From an uncultured Lachnospiraceae bacterium (GTDB lineage: Bacteria > Bacillota > Clostridia > Lachnospirales > Lachnospiraceae): DNA of 48,487 nt. Shown one piece after another: positions 1-10,169 of the stretch. The position numbers were made by a program, and so were the translations under genes. Every line of letters starts with the position of its first letter. The first letter of the stretch is position 1. The notes below the pieces were generated by a model. It did no database searches and was not told where the DNA came from. It worked only from the letters and a program-made list of their open reading frames with translations. The DNA lies in the NCBI GenBank assembly GCA_902801415.1, contig CADCIK010000020.1:1-48487 (forward strand), written 5' to 3'.

Positions 1-2104
<2,104 letters not shown>

Positions 2105-2140
2105 CTAAGTTGTAAAACCCACAGCTTATCTAGCATTTTA

Positions 2141-2169
2141 ATTCTAGCATCGGGTACTGTAAAATACAA
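2141..2169 (-). promoter_or_regulatory. Promoter of the PFOR gene
   Basis: Read on the minus strand, TTGTAT (2164-2169) is followed after exactly 17 bp by TAGAAT (2141-2146). It lies about 70 bp upstream of the PFOR start codon, and no other gene lies between. Confidence 0.6.
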
Positions 2170-2217
2170 TGTCATTTTAGGATTGTATCCTTAAAAAACC
2201 AGTAATAATAACGAAAA

Positions 2218-2242
2218 AGAACAGGTGCCGCAGCACCTGTTT
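2218..2242 (-). terminator. Intrinsic terminator of mecA
   Basis: A perfect 8-bp stem ACAGGTGC / GCACCTGT (2221-2228 / 2233-2240) with a 4-nt loop is followed on the minus strand by a T-rich tract. It lies 24 bp past the mecA stop codon and in front of the PFOR promoter. Confidence 0.8.
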
Positions 2243-2263
2243 TCATAAAATATACAAAGAAAC

Positions 2264-2983
2264 TTACAGCTTTGAGAGGGTTTCAAGGGCATTCTGCGCA
2301 AGGATCGGACTGCAGTGCGTGACCACATATTGCTGCCTTGCGGGGCTGATCTTTTCGGGCTGTCCGTACTCGGAGAGCGCTGCCAGGGCGCTCTGCATGG
2401 AACCGACTTCGTCGGCGCCGCGCATCTTTAAAAGCAGGTAAAGGACCTGCGTCTTCTCGTCCCGGTACAGGGAGCTCTCCCCTTCGTAGGCGCCGGAGAG
2501 AAGCTTCGCGGCGCGGATCACATCGGATATGGATTCGAAGGAATAGAGCCTTGAGGTCAAAAGATAGTCGCGCTTCTCTTTCATGATCTCATCCGGCGTC
2601 TTTCCCTGCTGTCCCGCGCTGTTCTCCTTAAGTGCGTTCAGCAGCTGGCTGAGCTGCGACTGCTGCACTTTCTGGGGCAGCGCGTCCTTCTTGACCGAGG
2701 GGGCGAAATTGGAAAAGCGTGTGTCCAGCTCCTCCGGATTATCCACCTTGGTCACGATCAGGACGATACTGTCGGCGCCAAGCGGAATGGCTTCGATCAT
2801 GAGCGGATAATTCTCCGCGTCGAAGCCGCACTGTATGGCAGCCTGTTCCATCATATCGCGGAACAGGGCGCGCGCTTTTTCCGTTCCGTATGCAAGCTCG
2901 CTCAGGCGGAGCTGTCTGCTGGCCAGATCTTCTCCCGTGAGAATGCAGCGGATCTGGCTGTTGCTGATCTTTTCTATCTTCAT
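2264..2983 (-). CDS. mecA: MecA-family ClpC adaptor protein
   Basis: MecA/YpbH proteins hand substrates, and regulators such as competence or sporulation factors, to the ClpCP protease. The 239-residue product has the family outline. The N-terminal substrate-binding domain starts MKIEKISNSQIRCILTGEDL. A charged linker rich in K, Q and S covers roughly residues 95-130. The C-terminal domain has the RLYSFESISDVIRAAKLL stretch typical of the ClpC-binding half. Length matches the family (about 220-250 aa). The gene stands alone, with its own terminator and a 10-bp perfect hairpin in its leader. Its exact clients in this organism are unknown. Confidence 0.88.
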   Translation of the reverse strand: MKIEKISNSQIRCILTGEDLASRQLRLSELAYGTEKARALFRDMMEQAAIQCGFDAENYPLMIEAIPLGADSIVLIVTKVDNPEELDTRFSNFAPSVKKDALPQKVQQSQLSQLLNALKENSAGQQGKTPDEIMKEKRDYLLTSRLYSFESISDVIRAAKLLSGAYEGESSLYRDEKTQVLYLLLKMRGADEVGSMQSALAALSEYGQPEKISPARQQYVVTHCSPILAQNALETLSKL

Positions 2984-3015
2984 AATGATCCTTTGAATCT
3001 ATGCTCTGTTGCGGT

Positions 3016-3043
3016 ATACAGCAGCATGTCCCGGCTGCTGTAT
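3016..3043 (-). promoter_or_regulatory. Hairpin in the mecA leader
   Basis: A perfect 10-bp inverted repeat, ATACAGCAGC / GCTGCTGTAT, with an 8-nt loop lies about 33 bp upstream of the mecA start. It has no T tract, so it is not a normal terminator. It could be an operator or a 5' mRNA stabiliser. Confidence 0.5.
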
Positions 3044-3539
3044 TTAGTATATTTTGACCTATAGAGTGAACCCCCGTCAATAGAAGATTTGAAAGCCTGC
3101 GAACGCGCTTTGTGCGAAAATCACGAGAATGCGCAGTTTCGTATTTTAGGACCCGCGCGGTGTTGAAGGGCGGCAAATAGCTGTACTAGAATGTGTGGCG
3201 GAAGCAGATGAAACAATCTGTATCGGCGGGGAGGTGATGGCACACAACCTGTTATTCTTATTCATTTCTTAAGAACCTATTATCAATGGGAAACTCCTGT
3301 TGTCTGAGATCTATTGTCAGATCGACATGAAAAGCTTCCACAAAAGTATAAGCGTCAGATTAAAAACTGTTATTTGTGTAAAGATACAGTTTCGATGCTT
3401 CCCGGGCGGATGCCGGGCACAGCGGACAAACTCACGGGCAAATTTGGATCCTTCTGTCTCTGCAGGCCGCCGCTTATCATTGTAAGACAGTCGTCTTGCG
3501 TCTTACATCAAGTCTATAGTCATATTAGCTTCACATCTT

Positions 3540-3605
3540 GGAACGCTTCGTATATCAGTGAGCAACGCGGGACCCGCTTGCGGCAGACGGTATTCGAAGC
3601 GTTCC
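3540..3605. repeat. Structured inverted repeat upstream of the GH18 promoter
   Basis: Perfect 11-bp arms GGAACGCTTCG (3540-3550) and CGAAGCGTTCC (3595-3605) enclose 44 nt. That interior contains its own GC-rich hairpin (GCAA-c-GCGG / CCGC-TTGC, about 3562-3581). It ends 21 bp before the -35 box of the next gene. Confidence 0.7.
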
Positions 3606-3626
3606 GTCGTGTGCGGATTCTTTTGT

Positions 3627-3655
3627 TTGTTACAACAGGCATACTTTGGTATAAT
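3627..3655 (+). promoter_or_regulatory. Promoter of the GH18 gene
   Basis: TTGTTA (3627-3632), a 17-bp spacer and TATAAT (3650-3655), ending 31 bp before the start codon. This is a near-consensus vegetative promoter. Confidence 0.75.
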
Positions 3656-3686
3656 AGGCACGTATATTCTGAAAGGAGAAAAGCCT

Positions 3687-5378
3687 ATGAAAAAAGTGTT
3701 GCCGACATTTGTGATCCTGATCCTGATCGGTGTCCTTGGCACTATATTTTATAAAACATATTATGTGAAGTATTCATACAGCGCGGAGAAAGCGGATGTG
3801 AATGCATATTACGGAGTCCAGAGCGAAGACGATTATCCCGTTGTCCTCCAGGACCAGCTCTCCGATTATCACGCCCGGAAGATAGGAGAACACTTCTATC
3901 TCGATATGGCTGCTGTGAGGGGACTGATCAACGACCGTTTCTATTATTCCGAAGAGGACGGCGAACTCAGCTATTGTCTCCCCGAGACACGCGTGTACGC
4001 GCAGGAGGGAAGCAGCACGTGGAAGGATACATCCGGAAATGAGACCACAGAGGACTATCAGATCTGTGTCCAGAACGGTGAGATCCTGTACGTGGCACTG
4101 GATTTTGTGTCCAAATACAGCAATTTCTCTTACGAGACCTTTACCGCTCCCAACCGCCTCAGGTTGTACACGGAATGGGGCGAGCGCCAGGAAGCGACTG
4201 TCACAAGAGATACCAGCCTGCGGGTTTCCGGCGGCGTTAAAAGCGCGGTCGTCTGTGAAGTGCCCTCCGGGACTAAAGTGGTCATTCTCGACAAGATGGA
4301 TACCTGGTGCAAGGTGGAGACCGAGGACGCCATGATCGGCTATATCGAAAACCGGAAAATGACGGATTCGGAGACCGTAATGATGCAGCCGGTCACGACT
4401 TATACAGAACCCGAGTATAAGAGAACGGCGATGGACGGCAAAGTGAATATGGCATGGCACATGATCGCCGGAGCGGGCGGAAACGTTACTCTGGCAGACC
4501 GGATCGACAGCACGAAGTCGGTCAACGTGATCGCGCCCACCTGGTTCTCAGTCCTGAACGAAAGCGGTTCAGTGGACTCCCGCGCGACGCAGGATTATGT
4601 GAATGGCTCACATGAGAGAGGCCTGCAGGTCTGGGCGGTCCTTGATAATTTCAACGGGCCCGAAGGCGTACAGCAGAGATTTCTCGCGTCTGGAGAATCC
4701 AGAAGCGCGGTGATCAGCACTGTCATGGAAACCGTCAGGAATATGGGAATTGACGGTATCAATGTAGATATTGAGGGAATCACCGAGGATTACGGTGAGG
4801 ACTATATTGAATTTATCAGAGAGCTCTCTATTGAGTGCCGTAAGGAAGGGCTCATTCTCTCCGTAGACAACTATGTGCCTTATAATTTCAACGACCACTA
4901 CCGTATTGATGAGCAGGGCGTGTTTGCCGATTATGTCGTTGTCATGGGCTACGATGAGCACTATGGCGGAAGCCAGGAAGCAGGCAGTGTCGCGTCGATC
5001 GACTATGTGACATACGGGATCGAAGAGGCCCTCAATTATGTGACTGCAGATAAGCTGATCAACGGTATTCCCTTCTACACAAGAATCTGGAAGACGACGG
5101 CGGAAGGTGTCTCCAGCGAGGCGTACGGCATGGATCAGACGCAGACATTTATTGCCAACCACAAAATGGCTGTTGAGTGGAACGAAGCCAGCGGACAGAA
5201 CTACGCGGAGGTCTCCGAAGACGACGCCACCTATCAGATCTGGATAGAAGATGTGGAATCGATCGAAAGAAAACTGGAAGTGATGGAGGCCAATAACATC
5301 ATAGGCGTCGCGGAGTGGTGTCTCGGCATGGAAAGCAGCAATGTCTGGGACGTCATTGCCGACTATATGGGCAAGTGA
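3687..5378 (+). CDS. Membrane-anchored GH18 family protein with SH3 domain
   Basis: The protein has 563 residues. I chose the ATG at 3687 because it follows AAAGGAG, gives a signal-anchor helix (VLPTFVILILIGVLGTIF, about residues 4-21), and lies just behind a strong promoter; the upstream extension lacks these. After an N-terminal region comes a bacterial SH3-like domain (about 169-225, with TSLRVSGG). A glycoside hydrolase 18 barrel follows, with the active-site motif DGINVDIE (356-363) ending in the catalytic Glu363. Related proteins in spore formers (YaaH/SleL-like, and cell-wall GH18 proteins with an SH3 domain) act on N-acetylglucosamine polymers. A role in peptidoglycan remodelling outside the membrane is therefore likely, but the substrate is inferred. 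Confidence 0.85.
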   Translation: MKKVLPTFVILILIGVLGTIFYKTYYVKYSYSAEKADVNAYYGVQSEDDYPVVLQDQLSDYHARKIGEHFYLDMAAVRGLINDRFYYSEEDGELSYCLPETRVYAQEGSSTWKDTSGNETTEDYQICVQNGEILYVALDFVSKYSNFSYETFTAPNRLRLYTEWGERQEATVTRDTSLRVSGGVKSAVVCEVPSGTKVVILDKMDTWCKVETEDAMIGYIENRKMTDSETVMMQPVTTYTEPEYKRTAMDGKVNMAWHMIAGAGGNVTLADRIDSTKSVNVIAPTWFSVLNESGSVDSRATQDYVNGSHERGLQVWAVLDNFNGPEGVQQRFLASGESRSAVISTVMETVRNMGIDGINVDIEGITEDYGEDYIEFIRELSIECRKEGLILSVDNYVPYNFNDHYRIDEQGVFADYVVVMGYDEHYGGSQEAGSVASIDYVTYGIEEALNYVTADKLINGIPFYTRIWKTTAEGVSSEAYGMDQTQTFIANHKMAVEWNEASGQNYAEVSEDDATYQIWIEDVESIERKLEVMEANNIIGVAEWCLGMESSNVWDVIADYMGK

Positions 5379-5416
5379 CCGGGGCGGCGGCAAAGCTGCC
5401 CGGATGAAAGGAAATA

Positions 5417-6475
5417 ATGACAACAGAGTATGTGGTATTGAATGAGGAGGCGCCGGATCCGGAAGTGATCAGGCGGGCCGGCCGGATCATTAAGGACGGC
5501 GGCCTGGTGGCTTTCCCGACGGAAACAGTGTACGGACTGGGCGGAGACGCGCTCAATCCGGCGTCTTCGAAAAAGATATACGCGGCCAAGGGACGTCCGT
5601 CCGACAACCCCCTGATCGTCCATGTGTGCCGGTTTGAAGATATTGAACCCATCGTGCGCTCGATCCCGCCGCAGGCAGCGGCCCTCGCGGAAGCGTTCTG
5701 GCCCGGTCCCCTCACTATGATCTTTAAAAAGAACGACCGCGTTCCGGCGGAGACCACAGGCGGTCTTGATACTGTCGCGATCCGGTTTCCCAGCAATAAG
5801 ATCGCGCAGGCGCTGATCGATGCGTCAGGCGGCTATATCGCAGCGCCGAGCGCCAACAGGTCCGGAAGACCCAGCCCGACTCTTGCAAGGTACTGCATGG
5901 AGGACCTTGACGGAAGAGTGGAGATGATCATTGACGGCGGACAGGTGGGGATCGGACTTGAGTCGACGATCATCGACCTGACTGAGGGGGAGCCTGTTAT
6001 TTTAAGACCCGGCTATATCACCCGGGAAAAACTTGCAAAGGTCCTTGGAAATGTCGGCGTGGACCAATCGATCATCAAACCCGATTCGGGGATCAAACCC
6101 AAGGCGCCCGGCATGAAATACCGTCACTATGCGCCAAAGGGCGAGCTGGTGATCCTGGAGGGCAGCCCCGACAAGGTGGTAGCAGCGATCAACAGGGCAG
6201 CAGCAAAGGACAGGGAGAAAGGCATCCGGTCAGGCGTGATCTGTACGGACGAGACCAGAAACCTGTATGAAGCGGACTGTGTCAAGAGCGCCGGTTCGCG
6301 GGGAGACGAGGAGAGCATAGCGCGCGAATTATTCCGCATTCTCAGAGAGTTCGATGACGAAGAGGTCGGCCATATCTACTCGGAATCTTTCCGGGAGGGC
6401 GGCCTTGGGCAGGCGATCATGAACAGGCTTATGAAAGCGGCCGGCCACAAGGTGATCGATCTTGGCGCCGATTAA
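5417..6475 (+). CDS. sua5: L-threonylcarbamoyladenylate synthase (Sua5 type)
   Basis: The enzyme makes threonylcarbamoyl-AMP from threonine, bicarbonate and ATP, the first step of t6A37 modification of ANN-decoding tRNAs. The YrdC domain covers about residues 1-200, with FPTETVYGLGG, KGRPSDNPL (from about residue 57) and APSANRSGRPSPT. A C-terminal Sua5 domain (about 215-350) follows a linker containing APGMKYRHYAPKG, a Sua5 signature. At 352 residues this is the long Sua5 form, not short TsaC. A GGAAA site precedes the ATG at 5417. The gene lies 38 bp behind the GH18 gene and may be cotranscribed. Confidence 0.94.
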   Translation: MTTEYVVLNEEAPDPEVIRRAGRIIKDGGLVAFPTETVYGLGGDALNPASSKKIYAAKGRPSDNPLIVHVCRFEDIEPIVRSIPPQAAALAEAFWPGPLTMIFKKNDRVPAETTGGLDTVAIRFPSNKIAQALIDASGGYIAAPSANRSGRPSPTLARYCMEDLDGRVEMIIDGGQVGIGLESTIIDLTEGEPVILRPGYITREKLAKVLGNVGVDQSIIKPDSGIKPKAPGMKYRHYAPKGELVILEGSPDKVVAAINRAAAKDREKGIRSGVICTDETRNLYEADCVKSAGSRGDEESIARELFRILREFDDEEVGHIYSESFREGGLGQAIMNRLMKAAGHKVIDLGAD

Positions 6476-6536
6476 TTTTCGGTAAAGTTTTGGCGGCAAG
6501 AGGTGACAGGAAACCCAAGATAGAGTATTGTATATT

Positions 6537-6565
6537 TTGACCCGAAGTGGGATTCTGAATATATA
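6537..6565 (+). promoter_or_regulatory. Promoter of upp
   Basis: TTGACC (6537-6542), 17-bp spacer, TATATA (6560-6565), 43 bp upstream of the upp start codon. I see no PyrR-type leader in the short untranslated region. Confidence 0.65.
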
Positions 6566-6608
6566 GATATATAGCAGCAGGAATCATTCATACGTATGGA
6601 GGAGTAAA

Positions 6609-7238
6609 ATGGCAAAAGTAGTAGTTATGGACCACCCTATGATCAAGCATAAGATCGGCCTCATCCGCCGCAAAGAGGTCGGAACCAAGGAGTTCCGCGA
6701 AGGCATCAGCGAGATCGCAATGCTTGAGTGCTATGAGGCTACAAGACATCTTGAGCTTGAAGATATTGAGATCGAGACACCGATCTGCAAGACAACCGTA
6801 CAGGAGATCAAGGGCAAGAAGCTCGCTGTAGTTCCGATCCTCAGAGCAGGTCTGGGCATGGTAGACGGCATGCTGACCATGATCCCGGCAGCTAAGGTCG
6901 GCCACATCGGTCTGTACAGAGATCCCGAGACACTGGAGCCCGTAGAATATTACTGCAAGCTCCCGGCTGACAGCGATGAGAGAGAGATCTTCGTCGTAGA
7001 TCCCATGCTCGCGACAGGCGGCTCCGCTCTGGCAGCAGTTGATCTTCTCAAGAAGCACGGCTGCAAGAAACTGCACTTCCTCTGCATTATCGCGGCCCCC
7101 GAAGGCGTCAAGGCTTTCACAGAGGCTCACCCCGATGTAGACCTCTATATCGGCGCGCTGGATGATCACCTCAACGATCACGGCTACATCGTTCCCGGCC
7201 TGGGCGATGCGGGCGACCGTATCTTTGGCACGAAGTAA
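6609..7238 (+). CDS. upp: Uracil phosphoribosyltransferase
   Basis: This cytosolic salvage enzyme converts uracil and PRPP to UMP. The 209-residue product is full length and starts [20 protein letters not shown], as in Firmicutes Upp. It has the RAGLGMVDG segment, the PRPP loop [12 protein letters not shown] (about 127-138) and the uracil-binding C-terminus [13 protein letters not shown]. The start follows GGAGG. It is next to a dCMP deaminase and faces prs, so pyrimidine salvage and PRPP supply are grouped here. Confidence 0.97.
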   Translation: MAKVVVMDHPMIKHKIGLIRRKEVGTKEFREGISEIAMLECYEATRHLELEDIEIETPICKTTVQEIKGKKLAVVPILRAGLGMVDGMLTMIPAAKVGHIGLYRDPETLEPVEYYCKLPADSDEREIFVVDPMLATGGSALAAVDLLKKHGCKKLHFLCIIAAPEGVKAFTEAHPDVDLYIGALDDHLNDHGYIVPGLGDAGDRIFGTK

Positions 7239-7277
7239 TTTCCGACCCCGGCTTTTGTGAGAGAGGTAGTGTGACAT

Positions 7278-7775
7278 ATGGCTGTCAAAATAACGAGTAA
7301 GAGGAACGACTATATTACATGGGACGAGTACTTCATGGGAGTCGCCCAGCTGTCCGCGCTGCGATCCAAGGACCCCAACACACAGGTGGGCTCCTGTATT
7401 GTCAGCAACACGCACAAGATCCTTTCAATGGGATACAACGGATTTCCCACCGGCTGCTCGGATGACGACTTTCCGTGGGCAAGAGAGGGCGGCACGCTGG
7501 ATACCAAGTACGCGTTTGTGACGCACAGTGAGCTGAACGCGATCCTGAATTATCGGGGCGGAAGTCTTGAGGGATCGACCCTGTATGTATCCCTGTTCCC
7601 CTGCAATGAATGCGCGAAAGCGATCATTCAGAGCGGGATCAAGACCGTTGTGTATGACAGCGACAAGTATGCGGATTCCGAGACGACGATCGCCAGCAAG
7701 CGGATGTTTGACGCGGCGGGAGTCAGATACTATCAGTATCAGAGGACCGGAAGAAGAGTGGAAGTGGATCTGTAA
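7278..7775 (+). CDS. Deoxycytidylate deaminase family protein
   Basis: The enzyme deaminates dCMP to dUMP, the precursor of dTMP. The 165-residue protein has the zinc and proton-transfer motif HSE (H83, E85) and the paired cysteines PCNEC (C109, C112). TQVGSCIVS and GYNGFPTGCSDDDFPW are typical of the dCMP deaminase/ComEB group. A GAGAGG site lies upstream, 39 bp behind upp, and the gene is probably in the same operon. It ends at a strong bidirectional terminator. Confidence 0.92.
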   Translation: MAVKITSKRNDYITWDEYFMGVAQLSALRSKDPNTQVGSCIVSNTHKILSMGYNGFPTGCSDDDFPWAREGGTLDTKYAFVTHSELNAILNYRGGSLEGSTLYVSLFPCNECAKAIIQSGIKTVVYDSDKYADSETTIASKRMFDAAGVRYYQYQRTGRRVEVDL

Positions 7776-7793
7776 TTTAATACCTGGAAATGA

Positions 7794-7824
7794 AAAAAGC
7801 TGCCGCATTGTGCGGCAGCTTTTT
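7794..7824. terminator. Bidirectional terminator between dCMP deaminase and prs
   Basis: A 14-bp perfect stem includes AGCTGCCGCA / TGCGGCAGCT, with a 3-nt loop. It is flanked by A and T runs, so it can end transcription from both convergent genes. Confidence 0.92.
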
Positions 7825-7831
7825 ATTGGAT

Positions 7832-9070
7832 TTACTGGAATTTAACGCCTTCCTCACGAGCCTTGTTGTAGCGCTCTATGATCTTCAGGATCTTCTCTCT
7901 GGGATCGAGCAGGTCGCTGATGGAACTGTCGTGATTGAGGGTATCAATGATATAAGCAATATACTTGCTCATACCGCAGCACACATACCAGGGGCGCTCC
8001 TGCAGTTCGGGCTTCTGGTAAATGAGGTTGGTGGTGATGAGCTTATCGAAGATACGGATCTCTTTGCCGAGGTCATCGTCGTATCTGAGCTTATAGGCCT
8101 CGTCAAATTTCTCGATGCCGTCGGTGAACATGCCGAAGGTCTCGCAGATAAAGACTCTGCGCGCCTTGCGCTTTTTGAGCTGTCTGGCCACTTCGAGAAT
8201 GCTGTCGCCGGAGGAGAGCATGTCGTCGATCACGATCATGTCCTTGCCCTCTACGCTGGAGCCGAGGAACTCATGAGCGACAACGGGATTCTCACCGTTG
8301 ACAATGCGGGTATAATCGCGGCGCTTGTAGAACATGCCCATATCCAGACCGAGAACGTTCGCGTAGTAGACGGCGCGCTTCATGCCGCCCTCATCCGGGC
8401 TGATGACCAGCATATGCTTGTTATCGACCTGAAGGTCATCGACGCTGCGCAGAAGACCTTTGATGAATTGATAAGCCGGCTGTACGGTGTCAAAACCGTT
8501 GAGCGGGATCGCGTTCATGACGCGGGGATCATGCGCGTCGAAGGTGATGATATTGTCGACGCCCATGCGGACCAGCTCCTGCAGCGCGATCGCGCAGTCA
8601 AGAGATTCGCGTGCGGAGCGCTTGTGCTGGCGGCTCTCATAGAGATAGGGCATGATCACGGTGATCCTGCGGGCTTTACCGCCGATCGAAGCGATCGCTC
8701 TCTTGAGGTTCTGATAGTGGTCGTCAGGAGACATGTGGTTCTCAAAACCGAACATCTTATAGGTCTCGCTGTAGTTGACGACATCTGCGATCAGGTACAG
8801 GTCCATACCGCGGACGGACTCTGTCATTACGCCTTTTCCTTCACCTGTGCCGAAGCGGGGAAGGTCGCAGTTGACAATGTAGGAAGGACGCTTGTAGCCG
8901 ATATAGGCCAGAGAATCCTTGTGCTCGCTCTCGCGCTCATCTCTCCAGCGTGTAAGGTAATAGTTGATCTCAGAAGCCATTTCCTCGCATCCTTTGATCG
9001 GAACTATTCCAAGGGCACCTGCGGGCATTGTATCCAGATGTCTCTTATCATGCAGTTTGATCGGTTCCAT
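7832..9070 (-). CDS. prs: Ribose-phosphate pyrophosphokinase, long divergent form
   Basis: The enzyme makes PRPP from ribose 5-phosphate and ATP, feeding nucleotide, NAD and His/Trp synthesis. The product has 412 residues, compared with about 315 for the classical enzyme. Key sites remain: SARESLDCA, FDAHDPRVMNAIP (divalent-cation and catalytic region), SPDEGGMKRA, KRRDYT, and the PRPP loop VIDDMLSSGDSI. The extra length is an N-terminal extension of about 30 residues, insertions (for example after GFENHMSPDD) and a longer C-terminus. The allosteric sites of the classical type are hard to place, so regulation may differ. It is the last gene of a dnaD-dnaI-prs run, 35 bp behind the loader gene. 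Confidence 0.9.
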   Translation of the reverse strand: MEPIKLHDKRHLDTMPAGALGIVPIKGCEEMASEINYYLTRWRDERESEHKDSLAYIGYKRPSYIVNCDLPRFGTGEGKGVMTESVRGMDLYLIADVVNYSETYKMFGFENHMSPDDHYQNLKRAIASIGGKARRITVIMPYLYESRQHKRSARESLDCAIALQELVRMGVDNIITFDAHDPRVMNAIPLNGFDTVQPAYQFIKGLLRSVDDLQVDNKHMLVISPDEGGMKRAVYYANVLGLDMGMFYKRRDYTRIVNGENPVVAHEFLGSSVEGKDMIVIDDMLSSGDSILEVARQLKKRKARRVFICETFGMFTDGIEKFDEAYKLRYDDDLGKEIRIFDKLITTNLIYQKPELQERPWYVCCGMSKYIAYIIDTLNHDSSISDLLDPREKILKIIERYNKAREEGVKFQ

Positions 9071-9105
9071 GAATTCGTTTTCCTCGCTTTCTGGCTTAAA
9101 GTGTT

Positions 9106-10140
9106 TTATGAATTGAACAATGTCTGTGAGGACGGTTGTGTCCAGCTTGTGGATGTGGCTGCAGCGCTTCTCTGTCTGCGCTTGAGGACGCGAATGTCGC
9201 TTCCCGTCAGTTTATACAGCTCATAGTCGTTTGTGATCCTCGAAAAGACGCGGTCTGAATAGCGGGTCTGCATCTCCTTTAGAGAGAGATTGGTGGAGAT
9301 CACGGTCGACTTGCGGTTAAGGTGGCGCTCATTCAGACAGGTGAAGAGCTGTGCTGAAATGAACTGGTTGGTGAGTTCCGTTCCGAGATCGTCAATGATC
9401 AGAAGATCACAGGTATACAGATCTTCGGTGAAGCTGCGCAGTTCCTCCTTGACTCTTACGTCAAAGGAATACATGGAAAGCTTGTCGAAAAGCGCAGCCG
9501 CGCTGAAATACAGCACGGAGTGGCCGCTTTCGAGAACTTCCTTCGCGACGCAGATGGACAGAAACGACTTTCCGGTACCCACTGTACCATAAAGATAGAG
9601 GTTGCGGAAGACAGAATCGAATTCTGCTGCCATACGGCGGCATGCGCTGCTTGCGGTTCGAAAGCGCTTTAAGTCGTCGCCATGATAATAGCTTTCCGTA
9701 AGAATGTCAAAATTCTGCTCCCGGACAAGTTCCTGCAGATGGGACTGGTCGTAGAGGATCTCAATCTCCCTGCGCTTGAAACAGCGGCATTTCTGACCGC
9801 CGACAAAGCCCGTATCCTCGCAGTAAGGGCATTCGGGCTTCACGTTAAGATAATCCTCCGGATATCCGTTCGCGACCAGAAGAGCCTTTTTGCGGGCGGC
9901 GATCCTGCTGAGTTCAGGGCGCACAAAAGCGGGAGAAGCAGTCTTCCCGTCCTGCTTTTCTCCCAGTCTTTTATGAAGATAACCTACCGCGACTTCAGAG
10001 ACGCGTTCTGAGAGTTCCTTATAGGCAGGAATCTTTTCATATATCTCATCTCTGCGCTGCAGGCTCAGCTGGTGTCTGCGGCTTTGCTTCTGCATGTAAC
10101 CGCGCATGATGTCGTCATATTGCTCTCTGGTCAGTGACAC
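9106..10140 (-). CDS. DnaI/DnaC-type helicase loader ATPase
   Basis: This is a AAA+ ATPase that loads the replicative DnaB-type helicase at origins and restarted forks. The 344-residue protein has an N-terminal helical region and a zinc-ribbon-like patch CPYCEDTGF...CRC (about residues 101-119), as in DnaI. Walker A is GTVGTGKS (about 185) and Walker B is LLIIDDLGTE. Sensor-region residues STNLSLKEMQTRYSDRVFSR follow. It lies between a DnaD-domain gene and prs on the same strand, 29 bp behind the former. The last 25 residues are Ser/Thr/Gln-rich and look unconserved. Confidence 0.9.
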   Translation of the reverse strand: MSLTREQYDDIMRGYMQKQSRRHQLSLQRRDEIYEKIPAYKELSERVSEVAVGYLHKRLGEKQDGKTASPAFVRPELSRIAARKKALLVANGYPEDYLNVKPECPYCEDTGFVGGQKCRCFKRREIEILYDQSHLQELVREQNFDILTESYYHGDDLKRFRTASSACRRMAAEFDSVFRNLYLYGTVGTGKSFLSICVAKEVLESGHSVLYFSAAALFDKLSMYSFDVRVKEELRSFTEDLYTCDLLIIDDLGTELTNQFISAQLFTCLNERHLNRKSTVISTNLSLKEMQTRYSDRVFSRITNDYELYKLTGSDIRVLKRRQRSAAATSTSWTQPSSQTLFNS

Positions 10141-10169
10141 AAATTCTCCTTCGTATGAATGCGAATGGA

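Larger units (their letters stand above)
2984..3686. other. 703-bp intergenic region between mecA and the GH18 gene
   Basis: I see no convincing gene here; the open frames overlap each other and match nothing I recognise. It holds the mecA leader hairpin, a hairpin at 3481-3507 (TGTAAGAC / GTCTTACA), a larger inverted repeat at 3540-3605, and the GH18 promoter at 3627-3655. A small non-coding RNA is possible but not demonstrated. Confidence 0.6.

Noticed and set aside
3300-3754. Open frames upstream of the GH18 start
   Set aside because: They lack ribosome sites and family similarity and cross the promoter of the GH18 gene.
7790-9226. Long open frame on the + strand opposite prs
   Set aside because: It is the antisense of a clear PRPP synthetase gene and has the biased composition of a shadow frame with no recognisable domain.
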